This document shows, in pieces, positions 44,016 to 53,800 of a stretch of 64,000 nucleotides of DNA (position 1 is its first letter; each line of letters begins with the position of its first letter). The position numbers were made by a program, and so were the translations under genes. Below the pieces are notes generated by a model. That model was not told the DNA's origin. It did not search any database and worked only from the letters and a program-made list of their open reading frames with translations. The stretch comes from Candidatus Gastranaerophilales bacterium HUM_1. GTDB taxonomy: Bacteria; Cyanobacteriota; Vampirovibrionia; Gastranaerophilales; Gastranaerophilaceae. Location of the stretch: positions 124,001 through 188,000 of the forward strand of contig DAAY01000003.1 of NCBI GenBank assembly GCA_002103105.1, read 5' to 3'.

Positions 44016-46283
44016 TTAGATTTCAATTAATGTTCCCATTTTATCTTTAGCAACATCTACTAAGCATTTGAATCCACCTGCTTTTACGATATAAACAGAA
44101 CCGTAGTCTTGTCTAACTTGAAGAGGTTTATCTACAACATAATTGAATTTTTTCAAAATGAAAATATCATCTTTAATTCTTCCTACCAAGGCAGAAACTC
44201 CGTCCATATTTACTAAGTAAAAACCTTTTTCGGAATCAATATTATATCCAGATTTAACAATCAAACCATTCATATAGTGAGAATGTTCTGATTTGTTTGA
44301 TTTTGTCATTGGGTTTGAACCTCTAGAAATTGGGTTAGTAATTCCTGAACGGCTCATAACATTTGTTTCTGGTCTTACTTTTGATAAGCTTTCTGCTACT
44401 GCTGTTGTTTGTTTTGTATCTTCTGAATCAAGAATTGATAAATACTCGTCTAGTGAAGATAACAAGTAATTTCCGTTTTGTTTGTCCATTTTCATTTCCC
44501 CATTATTATTGTTAGTTAAATATTTTCTACCTGAATCCATTACATCTGAAACTTCCAATTGTGAGCTTGCAGATTTTCTTTTGTTTACACTAAGTGGTGA
44601 ATTTTTTAATTTAACAAACCTACCTTCTTTAAAAGATTTATTTCTTGTTTGTTTATCATCTTCATCCAATAATGTTCTGTGTGTTTGTTTAAGATTAACA
44701 GATTTTGCAAATGATTTCAATTTAATATCAGAAAACTTATTCATAATTGTATCGTCTTCTGAATGAACGCCTGTAATTACATCCTCTGGAGGCTCAATGT
44801 TTGGAGTTTGAGAAAGTGAATGTTCCATTTGCGAAATTTGAGCTTGTAATTTTTCTCTCACATCATTGGTGTTTCTAGACTGAAGATTTGGAATTCCATT
44901 AATTTGATGTCTAGAATTAAGAGTTGGCACAGATTTGGATGGAATATTCATATCTGGTGTAATGATAGCTTTTTTTGTTGCAGATATGTCTGTAACGTAT
45001 GACATGTCTTGTGATTGTTTAACTGGATTATTTTTCTTGTCTTTTTCGGAATATTTTTTGTATTTTTCTTGCCAGTTAAGATTTTCATCATCAATAATAT
45101 CTTGAAATTCTTTACGTTTTCTTTTCATTTGATTACTGTTCGAAATAGTAAAGAATGATTTTAAACGGTCTGTATTTTTATGTGAAGCATGAGAAATTGC
45201 ATCAAATACAAGAAACATTGCAACTACAAATAACCCTAATCCACCAGCTAAAATCATCCACATTGGGAAATGGTGACTTTGTTTGTTGGTATCAACATTT
45301 TGAGTGGTATTTGTTTGAATATCCTGTACTGGTGTTGTTTCTTGGATTTGGTCATTATTTTGTGGTGCAAGATTTTCAACTATATTTGATTTGTTTGTTG
45401 TAGTATTTCTTGCAATTTCGTGATTAATTCTTGGCTCTAAATCTATTTGACGTTTTCCATTTTCATCAAATTTCATTTTTGGCACATAGTTGTCAACAGG
45501 ATGAACAGCACTATTAACCACTTTTTCTTGGTGTGGAATTTGAATAGGTTTTGTTACAGTTTTAGCTTTAGGTGTAACTTTAGGTTGTTCTACCTTTGGT
45601 TTTGGTTGTTCAAATTTTATTTTAGGTGTGGTAATTGTAGTTAAACTGATTTTAGGCAATGTTATTGCTTTAGTTTCAGTTTTTTGTGTAGTTTTAGTTG
45701 TGTTGTTATTTGTTTTTGCATTACTTGCTGGTTTAGTTTGAGCAACTGGTTTAGGGGTAGCTTTTTGTGCAGGTTGCTTATTTACAGCAGGTTGTGGAGT
45801 TGCTGGTTTCTTAGGTTGTTGAGCTGTCTGAGTTGCTGGTTTAATATTATTTTGAGCAATTAATGCTTTGTAATCCTTTTGAGCTTGTGTTAAAGGTGCA
45901 GTTTTCTTGATGTAAGTTTTAATATTAATTGGCTTTGTTGTCCCGAAAGTTACTTTCATGTAACCGCCAATTCCGTCATCTACGTGTTTTACATCAACAT
46001 CTGTAATTAAATCTTTTACTCCTCCAATTCCAGGTGCTACTGAGCTAGAGCCAGAAACATTTGGAAGTAAGACTACATATCTATTATTAGATTTTCTGCT
46101 GACAATTGAATTTGAGGAGTCACCTGTTGTATAAAAAGTCACATCTACCGAATCAGTCGCAGAAGATCTTTTTACGTCCATTTGGAGTAAGTTATTTGTT
46201 GTATTAGCTTCTGCAACAGTTGAAATGCCTGTCATTAAAGAAGCTACAATAGCAACAGTTATAATATTTTTCTTAGAAATCAT
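44016..46283 (-). CDS. AMIN-like domain protein with one membrane helix
   Basis: A protein of 755 aa in an unusual arrangement. It has a signal peptide (to about VAEA, 25-28), then about 100 residues with the beta-rich pattern of AMIN domains (YVVLLPNVSG, MKVTFGTTKP). A Pro/Gln/Lys/Thr low-complexity linker follows (about 140-270). A single transmembrane helix lies near 340-365 (MWMILAGGLGLFVVAMFLVF), then a 390-residue hydrophilic C-terminal part. AMIN domains bind peptidoglycan in PilQ and AmiC, so a wall-linked envelope role is plausible. ATG 46283 is preferred to GTG 46292. Confidence 0.7.
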   Translation of the reverse strand: MISKKNIITVAIVASLMTGISTVAEANTTNNLLQMDVKRSSATDSVDVTFYTTGDSSNSIVSRKSNNRYVVLLPNVSGSSSVAPGIGGVKDLITDVDVKHVDDGIGGYMKVTFGTTKPINIKTYIKKTAPLTQAQKDYKALIAQNNIKPATQTAQQPKKPATPQPAVNKQPAQKATPKPVAQTKPASNAKTNNNTTKTTQKTETKAITLPKISLTTITTPKIKFEQPKPKVEQPKVTPKAKTVTKPIQIPHQEKVVNSAVHPVDNYVPKMKFDENGKRQIDLEPRINHEIARNTTTNKSNIVENLAPQNNDQIQETTPVQDIQTNTTQNVDTNKQSHHFPMWMILAGGLGLFVVAMFLVFDAISHASHKNTDRLKSFFTISNSNQMKRKRKEFQDIIDDENLNWQEKYKKYSEKDKKNNPVKQSQDMSYVTDISATKKAIITPDMNIPSKSVPTLNSRHQINGIPNLQSRNTNDVREKLQAQISQMEHSLSQTPNIEPPEDVITGVHSEDDTIMNKFSDIKLKSFAKSVNLKQTHRTLLDEDDKQTRNKSFKEGRFVKLKNSPLSVNKRKSASSQLEVSDVMDSGRKYLTNNNNGEMKMDKQNGNYLLSSLDEYLSILDSEDTKQTTAVAESLSKVRPETNVMSRSGITNPISRGSNPMTKSNKSEHSHYMNGLIVKSGYNIDSEKGFYLVNMDGVSALVGRIKDDIFILKKFNYVVDKPLQVRQDYGSVYIVKAGGFKCLVDVAKDKMGTLIEI

Positions 46284-46373
46284 TTTTTCCACTAATCTAA
46301 CAACTACACTACTATATATATAATACCCGATAGTAAAAAAAATTGCTAGTTTATTAAAAAAAAATGAAATTTA

Positions 46374-46382
46374 TGTTACAAT
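46374..46382 (+). promoter_or_regulatory. Extended -10 promoter of era (TGTTACAAT)
   Basis: The same nonamer as at dnaG. It ends 6 nt before the era ATG, and no SD is present. Confidence 0.55.
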
Positions 46383-46388
46383 GCGTTT

Positions 46389-47279
46389 ATGAAAAGTGGA
46401 TTTGTTGCAATAATAGGACGCCCAAATGTAGGGAAATCAACTCTTTTGAACCAAATTCTTGGTCAAAAAATTGTTATCACAACTGATAAAGCTCAAACTA
46501 CAAGAAAAAGAATTAAGGGCATATACACAAATAAAGAAGGCCAAATTGTTTTTGTTGACACTCCTGGTGTTCATAAGCCTTTGAATAAGTTAGGCGAATT
46601 TTTGTTAGATGAAGCAAAAATTGCGGTACCTGATGCTGATGTAATATTATTTTTAGTTGATGGTTCTGAATCTGCTGGTAAAGGTGACAAATGGATTGCA
46701 CAACATTTATTGCAAACAAAAATTCCGATAGTTATTGTGATGAATAAAGTTGATAAGGTTAAAAAGCCTGAAAAGGTTGAAGAAAATCTTTTGTCATATA
46801 AAACTTTATTTGAAGAAAATTTACCTGTTGTTAGAATTTCTGCTAAAACAGGAAGAAATATTGATACATTGATGAATAATATCTTTAAAAAACTTCCAGA
46901 AGGTGAAGCGTTGTACCCAGAAGATGTTGTTACAGAAGAAACAATGCGTGATGTAACCGAAGAAATTATTCGTGAAAAAATTTTATTAAATACTTCTGAT
47001 GAAATTCCTCACTCTGTTGCGGTAAAAGTTACTAATTACCAAGAAAAAGAAGAAATAGATAAAATCTATGCAACTATTTATTGTGAGCAAAAAAGTCAAA
47101 AGGGAATTTTGATTGGCAAAGGCGGAAGTTTGCTTAAAAAAATTGGCACAGAAGCTAGATTAGAGTTAGAAAAAATTGTTGTGAAAAAAGTCTATCTCCA
47201 ATTAGAAGTTAAAGTTGAGAAAGATTGGCGTAAAAAGCAAAATATTTTGAAAAATTTTGGCTATCAACAAGAGGATTAA
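46389..47279 (+). CDS. era: GTPase Era
   Basis: A 16S rRNA-binding GTPase of 296 aa required for 30S maturation. GRPNVGKST (10-18), the TTRKRIKG switch, DTPGVHKP, NKVDK and SAKTG make the G domain. The C-terminal KH domain contains GILIGKGGSLLKKIGTEAR. The start is likely leaderless. It is followed by a convergent gene only 2 nt away. Confidence 0.96.
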   Translation: MKSGFVAIIGRPNVGKSTLLNQILGQKIVITTDKAQTTRKRIKGIYTNKEGQIVFVDTPGVHKPLNKLGEFLLDEAKIAVPDADVILFLVDGSESAGKGDKWIAQHLLQTKIPIVIVMNKVDKVKKPEKVEENLLSYKTLFEENLPVVRISAKTGRNIDTLMNNIFKKLPEGEALYPEDVVTEETMRDVTEEIIREKILLNTSDEIPHSVAVKVTNYQEKEEIDKIYATIYCEQKSQKGILIGKGGSLLKKIGTEARLELEKIVVKKVYLQLEVKVEKDWRKKQNILKNFGYQQED

Positions 47280-47281
47280 TT

Positions 47282-47848
47282 TTACGCTTGATGCTCATAT
47301 ATCCATCTATATTCTGGGGATCTCTTGAAACCATTTTTGTTGTAAAAATGAAGTACTCGTTTTGAATTTACTGGTGCAACAGTAATTAAGCTTCCTTTAA
47401 ATTCTTTAAAAATTCCCGAAATTAATGCTTTTCCTATATTGGAGATGTTTCTTGACGGAGAATTTATTATTTGAGGTTTTGCTTGAAGGTATTCAATATA
47501 CATATTATTCCCCATATCTAAAGATAGTTCTATTAATCCAAGAATTTTTTTAGGCTCAACTTGTGTAAACCCTTTTTTCTGGGTTGTTATTGCGTAAATT
47601 CCACCTTTAGTTGTATCTTTTTCAAAAACATTTGTTGCGTCGATATAAATATCTTCGGCAAATGAGCCTCCCCATTTTTCGGAGATGGTTTTAAGTACTT
47701 TTTTATCATAAAAACTGTTAGTGTTTAATTTGATAAAAGAAGCTTCCATTGGTTTTCTAGTTTTCTTCCCATTTTTTATTGCATTTTTAGTAATCATCTC
47801 GATACTTATGCGTCTTGCTCCGAAAGATGGATTATTATTAATTTGCAT
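47282..47848 (-). CDS. GNAT-like protein with N-terminal SFGA motif
   Basis: A 188-aa protein with features of an acetyltransferase fold: KKILGLIELSLDMGNNMYIEYLQAKP, then NIGKALISGIFKE as the CoA-loop helix and RVLHFYNKNGFKRSPEYRW as the typical final beta-strand motif. The CoA motif is weak, so activity is uncertain. The first 12 residues, MQINNNPSFGAR, are separate from the fold and share SFG with other N-termini here. It lies convergent to era with only 2 nt between. Confidence 0.55.
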   Translation of the reverse strand: MQINNNPSFGARRISIEMITKNAIKNGKKTRKPMEASFIKLNTNSFYDKKVLKTISEKWGGSFAEDIYIDATNVFEKDTTKGGIYAITTQKKGFTQVEPKKILGLIELSLDMGNNMYIEYLQAKPQIINSPSRNISNIGKALISGIFKEFKGSLITVAPVNSKRVLHFYNKNGFKRSPEYRWIYEHQA

Positions 47849-47955
47849 ATATATTTTACCTTTTTGTTTTTAATGTTTAATAAAACTCAGAAAACAATTT
47901 TTTGCTAGGAGGTATTATTTTTAGTCGTTGGGTGGGGAGTACTTGACAAACATTG

Positions 47956-47961
47956 TATAAT
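47956..47961 (+). promoter_or_regulatory. -10 box of the tolC-like gene
   Basis: TATAAT ends 6 nt before the ATG at 47968. A TTGACA at 47943-47948 is too close to be its -35. No SD is present. Confidence 0.45.
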
Positions 47962-47967
47962 TAATAT

Positions 47968-49413
47968 ATGGACCTAAAAAAGATAATTGTATTAGTTATA
48001 TTATTTGTACTAGCTGGATACTCTTCCGCTTTTGCCGTAGAGGATGCTCAATTTTCTCGTAGTGTAGAAATTAAAGATGGGGCATCTTTATCTATGATAG
48101 ATTGTATTGCTGTTGCATTTAAAAATAGCCCAAAAGTTAAACAAAAGAAATATCAACTAGATATTGCTCAAAGTAATGTTGGAATTGCGAAATCTCAATA
48201 TTTCCCTGTGATTAGTGTTGGTGCGGGTTTTTATAATGAAAATAATTCTGATAGTGGCTATTACAATTCTCATTATCGTGAATTGCCAACAGTGGCTCTA
48301 GCAGTAAATAAATTAGTTTGGAATTTTGGAAAAACGACAGCTTATATCAAAATGGAAGAGTTCTATAAAATAGGTGCAGAATACGAATTTATGGATAGTC
48401 TTTGCAATACTATTTTTGATGTAAAACTTCGATATTATGAGCTTTTAAGGGCTAAGGCATTATTAAAAGTTGCTCAAGAAAATGTTAATTTGAACGAAAA
48501 ATTTTTAACTCTTGCGAAAAATAAAGAAAAATCAGACTTGAAAACAGCAGAATTGAATTTGAGTGCAGCCAAGATTGATTTGATTGAGGCGAAAAATAAT
48601 TATAAAAATTCAATTCTTGACATGAATAATACAATGTATATTGAAACAACGGCGAACTATACCCTTAAAGATACTCCGACATTTTCTAGTAAATTTAATT
48701 TAGACAGTGAAAATTTAAAATTAAATGATTTTTCTTCTGTAAAATTCCCATTTGATGCTGAAAATGCCGTTGAGCTTGCATACCAAAATAGTCCAGACTT
48801 GAATGTTTTAGTTTCGACTAAACACGCTATGGAGCAATCATTATTGTTCATAAAAAGAACATATTTGCCAGACTTGAATGTAGATGCTAAATATGGTTTT
48901 AATAACTCAAATTATTCTGCAAATAATAGTTTGCAAGTCGGGGTAAATTTATCTTCTTCTGTAAATTTAATGGAGTTAAAACATAGTATAAAAGGTGCAA
49001 AAGCTCAATTGAATTTAGCAGACAATGAAATTGATTTATTTAAGAAAAATTTGTATTTTGAAGTGAAAAAATCTTTAAATAACTGTGAAAAAACTCAAAA
49101 TCAAATAGCTATAACTAAGATGAAAGTTCTTCAAGCAGATGAAAATTTAAAAGCTGTTGAAGATAAATATACAACGGGTGAATTAAACTATATTGCTTTG
49201 CAAGATGCAAGAAAAGATTACATAAATTCACTAGAAACATATGTTTCTAATATTTATGATTATAATATCGCATTGATAAAATTAGAAATGGCAATGCATT
49301 ATCATTTGGTTGATATTCACCACAAATCTAAACACGCAGTTCATTATCATTCAACCGAACTTATTGAACATATTAATGAAGTTCTTGATTGCGATGAAGC
49401 CGAAGAAAAATAA
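47968..49413 (+). CDS. tolC: TolC-family outer membrane efflux protein
   Basis: A 481-aa outer-membrane factor. The signal peptide ends near SAFAVE (about 20-25). Two OEP repeats follow: SMIDCIAVAFKNSPKVKQKK near 45 starts the first, and AENAVELAYQNSPDLNVLVS near 265 the second, each with long coiled-coil helices. The C-terminus is histidine-rich (MHYHLVDIHHKSKHAVHYHS), which could bind metal ions. No membrane-fusion or inner-membrane pump gene is adjacent. The gene symbol names the family, not a proven function. Confidence 0.88.
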   Translation: MDLKKIIVLVILFVLAGYSSAFAVEDAQFSRSVEIKDGASLSMIDCIAVAFKNSPKVKQKKYQLDIAQSNVGIAKSQYFPVISVGAGFYNENNSDSGYYNSHYRELPTVALAVNKLVWNFGKTTAYIKMEEFYKIGAEYEFMDSLCNTIFDVKLRYYELLRAKALLKVAQENVNLNEKFLTLAKNKEKSDLKTAELNLSAAKIDLIEAKNNYKNSILDMNNTMYIETTANYTLKDTPTFSSKFNLDSENLKLNDFSSVKFPFDAENAVELAYQNSPDLNVLVSTKHAMEQSLLFIKRTYLPDLNVDAKYGFNNSNYSANNSLQVGVNLSSSVNLMELKHSIKGAKAQLNLADNEIDLFKKNLYFEVKKSLNNCEKTQNQIAITKMKVLQADENLKAVEDKYTTGELNYIALQDARKDYINSLETYVSNIYDYNIALIKLEMAMHYHLVDIHHKSKHAVHYHSTELIEHINEVLDCDEAEEK

Positions 49414-49427
49414 TTATAAGCCTGTTC

Positions 49428-49464
49428 ACTTTTTCTTTTTTATTTCGATGAAAAAAGAAAAAGT
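49428..49464. repeat. A/T-rich hairpin after tolC
   Basis: A 14-bp stem, ACTTTTTCTTTTTT (49428-49441) with AAAAAAGAAAAAGT (49451-49464), has a 9-nt loop. It may terminate tolC or be part of the neighbouring intergenic repeat. Confidence 0.5.
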
Positions 49465-49891
49465 AGAACCGAAAAAGAAAAACACAAATGATTAAATGGC
49501 TCGAGTCATCAGGGGCTTAGCCCCCGAACCCCTATCTAAGCTACGTCATTTTTAGGGGTAAGCTGTTGCAAATAAAATAGTTTAGCAAATTTTACCCAAA
49601 GAATCTCTTTAAAATTTGTACACTCTCCTTGGGGAGAGGGGTAGAATTGAACATGTAAAGCTAGAGATTCTTAAACAGCTAACGGCTACTTCGACGCATA
49701 TGGACTCATACGTTTCGCCACAGCTCAACTATTCGCTTTGTAAAGTATAGGATGACATTAGCGTTGAGTTATTTCCCTCTCCAAGGGAGAGGGAGCAAGG
49801 GAGAGGGGTTGAATGTGTTTGGCAAGAGATTCTTCGCTCTGCTCGGGATGACGGTAGCGTAAAGTTTTCTACATTTCTGTCAATTATTACA
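49465..49891. repeat. Intergenic repeat-rich region
   Basis: A region of about 430 nt without a gene and with more G+C than its surroundings. It contains several short inverted repeats: GGGGCTTAGCCCC, CTCTCCTTGGGGAGAG, and CCCTCTCCAAGGGAGAGGG. There are also two versions of an AGATTCTT...GGATGAC element (near 49663-49755 and 49833-49856). The second version is the reverse complement form of the GTCAT...GAAGAATCT block found after rpoC2. I read it as a non-coding repetitive element, not a gene. Confidence 0.6.
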
Positions 49892-49960
49892 AAATGTAAA
49901 CCTGATGTTTAAATGCCTGAAATTCAGTTATAATGCCCTATATGATATGATATGATATGA
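49892..49960 (+). promoter_or_regulatory. Shared promoter module, copy 1, with (TATGA)4 repeat
   Basis: This stretch aligns without gaps to 60128-60186 from AAATGTAAA to GATATGA. Both have AAATGTAAA, 24 variable bases, CAGT-TATAAT and then GCCCTATATGA. The -10 box is 49929-49934, so transcription would start near 49941. That is the first base of four TATGA pentanucleotides; the other copy has two. Confidence 0.65.
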
Positions 49961-50020
49961 TGTGAGGGGACTTAGCAATAACTTTTTCCAAAAATTTTTT
50001 ATATAGGAGTACAGGAAAAA

Positions 50021-50425
50021 ATGAAAGGGAAAAATGTTATGAGTATTGGAAAAGTTTTTGGAAGTATGTGTGGGTACGGAAGTATTAAAAGTGCAGTAAA
50101 TTTTGCAAAGAAAAAACCTTTGATTGTCGCAGGTGGTCTTGGTCTTGCTGGATTAATCGGTTATAATATTGCAACATCTTCACGCAAGCAACAAACAGAG
50201 GCTATGAACCAGATGTTGTATTTGAATAATCCGTTTTTAAATCCGTTTGGTTGGTTTCAACATGCAGTAAATCCGAATTTAAAACCAAATGCTTTGGATG
50301 GCCCGTTAGTAAATTATATGGTTGAACGAAATAATGAAAATTATAATAAATATTCAACACCGGAAGAAATAAAAGAATATTATAAAAATGGCGGTAGGGG
50401 TGTAATTTTTGATTCCGCAGCATAG
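50021..50425 (+). CDS. Small hypothetical membrane protein
   Basis: I do not recognise this 134-aa protein. It has one hydrophobic glycine-rich segment (PLIVAGGLGLAGLIGYNIA, about 33-51) after a basic region, then a Asn/Pro-rich tail (NPFLNPFGWFQHAVNPNL, YSTPEEIKEYYKNGGRG). It may be a single-pass membrane protein. ATG 50021 follows AGGAG by 11 nt; ATG 50039 is an alternative. Its promoter module is shared with the gene at 60265. A 13-bp terminator follows. Confidence 0.6.
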   Translation: MKGKNVMSIGKVFGSMCGYGSIKSAVNFAKKKPLIVAGGLGLAGLIGYNIATSSRKQQTEAMNQMLYLNNPFLNPFGWFQHAVNPNLKPNALDGPLVNYMVERNNENYNKYSTPEEIKEYYKNGGRGVIFDSAA

Positions 50426-50444
50426 ATTGAAAGTTTGATTATAT

Positions 50445-50475
50445 AAGGGTTTGAGGTAGATAACCTCAAACCCTT
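50445..50475 (+). terminator. Intrinsic terminator
   Basis: AAGGGTTTGAGGT (50445-50457) pairs perfectly with ACCTCAAACCCTT (50463-50475) around a 5-nt loop and is followed by TATTTAT. Confidence 0.85.
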
Positions 50476-50631
50476 TATTTATGCAATATTCAAAAATTAT
50501 CAAAACGTTACTTGACGGCTAAAACGCTTTTGTACTCAAGCTTTCAAGGTTTGAACTTTTACAAAAATTGTGACTTGTAAAATATTATTAAGAAAAGTGA
50601 AAAATTTTTTCATAAAACATGCTAAATTAGC

Positions 50632-50659
50632 TTGACTATGAATATTGATGTAATAAGAT
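50632..50659 (+). promoter_or_regulatory. Promoter of rpoB-rpoC1-rpoC2 (TTGACT-N16-TAAGAT)
   Basis: TTGACT (50632-50637, 5/6) and TAAGAT (50654-50659, 4/6) are 16 nt apart. Transcription would begin near 50666, giving a leader of about 184 nt. The gap from 50476 to 50631 shows nothing else recognisable. Confidence 0.45.
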
Positions 50660-50665
50660 GAGAGA

Positions 50666-50849
50666 ACATGCAAAAGTAAGTTGGGCGAAGTGTGCCTAAA
50701 TCTCGGAAGTTTGATTATAAGCGGGTTTCACCAACAATCACAGAACATTAAAAATTGCAGACATTTACCATTTTCGGTAGAGGGTTTACAGCCTTAAGTT
50801 AGAAAAAAGTTTTTATAGTACGTACACCATTTTAAAATGAGGTGAATTG
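50666..50849 (+). promoter_or_regulatory. Long 5' leader of the rpoB operon
   Basis: About 184 nt without a credible ORF. GTTGG near 50682 can pair with CCAAC near 50734, enclosing a GGC...GCC hairpin, and TACC...GGTA forms another near 50770-50783. Such a leader could control rpoB expression. It is not recognisable as an L10/L12 leader, and no rpl genes are upstream. Confidence 0.3.
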
Positions 50850-53800
50850 ATGTCTAAGACAAAATATGAAAAAAGAGTAACGCCAATGGGTATTCCTCAT
50901 ACTCGTTTGGACGATTTACCAGACCTTATTGAAGTGCAAAAAAAATCGTTTGAATGGTTTTTAAAAGAAGGTTTGAAAGAAGAATTACTTTCTTTCTCTC
51001 CAATTAAAGACTATACAGGCAGATTAGAATTACACTTCTTACCAAACTATACTTTCGACAACGCAAAGTATACAGTTGAAGAAGCAAGAATTCATGACGC
51101 AACTTATGCAAAACAATTGCGTGTAATGATTAGACTTGTTAACCGTGATAGCGGTGAAATTAAAGAACAAGAAGTTTACATCGGTGATATTCCTACAATG
51201 ACTGACAAAGGTACATTCATTGTAAACGGTGCAGAACGTGTTATTGTATCGCAAATCGTTCGTTCTCCTGGTGTATATTTCAAATGTGATCCATCTCCAA
51301 CAGGAAAACGTTTGTATAACGCAACTATGATTCCTAACAGAGGTGCATGGTTGAAAATTGAAACAGATTCTAATGATGTTATTCACGTTAAAATCGACAA
51401 AAATAGAAAAATCTTGGCTACAACATTGTTGAAAGCTATGGGTATTACTGTTTCTGAAATGGAATCAAAATTCACTCACTTTGAATTCTTGAAGAAAACT
51501 TTAGAAAAAGACCCTACTGAAACAACTGATGAAGCTTTAGTAGAATTATACAAAAAATTAAGACCTGGTGACCCTGCTTCTCCACAAGGTGGCCGTCAAA
51601 TCTTGGAATCAAGATTCTTTGATGAAAAGAAATACGATATTGGTCGTGTAGGTCGTTATAAATTAAACAAAAAATTAAACTTAAATATTCCTAAAAATCA
51701 AAGAACATTGACAGTTGAAGATATTGTTTCTACAATCGAATATTTAATCAACTTGACATATGATGAAGGTCAATTGGATGATATTGACCACTTAGGAAAC
51801 AGAAGAATCCGTTCAGTTGGTGAACTTCTTCAAAACCAATTCAGAGTAGGTTTATCAAGAATCGAAAGAATTGTTAAAGAAAGAATGACACTTCAGGATT
51901 CTGAAACATTAACACCATTGAACTTGTTGAATACAAAACCGCTTGTGGCTTCATTGAAAGAATTCTTCGGTTCTTCTCAGTTATCACAGTTCATGGACCA
52001 AACTAACCCACTTGCTGAATTGACTCACAAAAGACGTATTTCAGCATTAGGACCTGGTGGTTTACAAAGAGAAAGAGCTGGTTTTGCGGTTCGTGATATT
52101 CACCCTTCTCACTATGGACGTATTTGTCCTATCGAAACTCCAGAAGGTCCAAACGCTGGTTTGATTGGTTCATTAGCTACACACGCTAAAGTTAACGACT
52201 ATGGATTTGTTGAATCTCCATTCTTCGTTGTTAAAGATGGTGTTGTAACAGATGAAGTTGTTTATATGACAGCCGATGCCGATGAAAATTATCGTTGTGC
52301 TCCAGCTGACGTTAAATTAACAAAAGATAGAACATTTGTTGAAAAAGTTGTACCTGCAAGATACAGATCTGAATTCATTATGTGTGATTCTTCAAAAATC
52401 GACTTTGTCGGTGTTTGTCCAATCCAGATTATCTCAGTTGCAACATCAATGATTCCGTTCATCGAACACGACGATGCTAACCGTGCATTGATGGGTTCTA
52501 ACATGCAACGTCAAGCAGTACCTCTTTTGATTACTGAAAGACCAAGAGTTGGTACAGGTCTTGAATCTCGTGTTGCGAAAGACTCTGGTATGGTTATCGT
52601 TGCTGATGTTGACGGTACTGTTGAAAGAGTTGTTGGTGAAGAAATTGTTGTTCGTGATACTCACGGAAAACCACATATTTATACTCTTATGAAATATGTA
52701 AGATCTAACCAAGATACTTGTATCAACCAAAAACCAATTGTTCACGAAGGCGACAAAGTTAAAGCGGGTGATGTAATTGCCGATGGTGCTTCAACTTGTG
52801 GCGGTGAACTTTCATTAGGTAAAAACATTTTGGTTGCTTATATGCCTTGGGAAGGTTATAACTTCGAGGATGCTATCTTGCTTTCAGAAAGATGTGTTCA
52901 CGATGATATCTTCACTTCATTACACATTGAAAAATTAGAAATTGAAGCTAGACAAACTAAATTAGGACCAGAAGAAATTACTCGTGAAATTCCTAATGTT
53001 TCAGAAGATGCTTTGAGACACTTGGATGAACGTGGTATTGTTCGTATTGGTGCTAGAGTTTATGCTGACGATATTCTAGTTGGTAAAGTTACACCAAAAG
53101 GTGAATCTGAACATCCACCAGAAGAAAAATTGTTAAGAGCAATCTTCGCTGAAAAAGCTAGAGATGTAAAAGACAATTCTCTTCGTGTTCCTCACGGAGA
53201 AGGTGGTAGAGTTCTCGACGTTAAAGTATTCGATAGAGAAAAAGGTGATGAATTACCACCAGGTGCAAATACAGTAATCAGAGTTTACATCGCTCAAAAA
53301 CGTAAGGTTTCTGTTGGTGATAAACTTTCTGGACGTCACGGAAACAAAGGTATTGTTTCAAGAATTTTACCTAAGGAAGATATGCCATTCTTACCTGATG
53401 GTACTCCAGTAGATATCGTATTGAATCCACTTGGTGTTCCTTCTCGTATGAACGTTGGTCAAACTTATGAATTGTTGTTAGGTTTGGCTGCATACTTAAC
53501 TCGTGATTATTATGAAGCACCTTCATTCGATGAAATGTACGGTGAAAATCAATCAGAAATCGCTACAAAAGCTGAACTTCTTAGAGGTATCAAAGAATCA
53601 GGTTGCGATTGGGTTGGAGAAGACGGTAAAGTATTGCTAATCGATGGTAGAACAGGTGAACCATTTGATAGACCTGTTGCAGTTGGTTGGACTTACTTCT
53701 TGAAACTTGTCCACTTGGTTGATGATAAAATCCACGCAAGAAGTACTGGTCCATACTCACTTGTAACTCAACAACCATTGGGTGGTAAAGCTCAATTTGG

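Noticed and set aside
47943..47961. TTGACA plus TATAAT as a full promoter of tolC
   Set aside because: Only 7 nt separate the boxes, far from the 16-18 needed. Only the -10 is kept.
49310..49495. 61-codon ORF across the end of tolC
   Set aside because: It is another frame of tolC running through an A/T-rich hairpin; no SD.
49941..49960. The TATGA repeat as a CRISPR or minisatellite array
   Set aside because: Only four 5-nt units without spacers; kept as a short tandem repeat of the promoter module.
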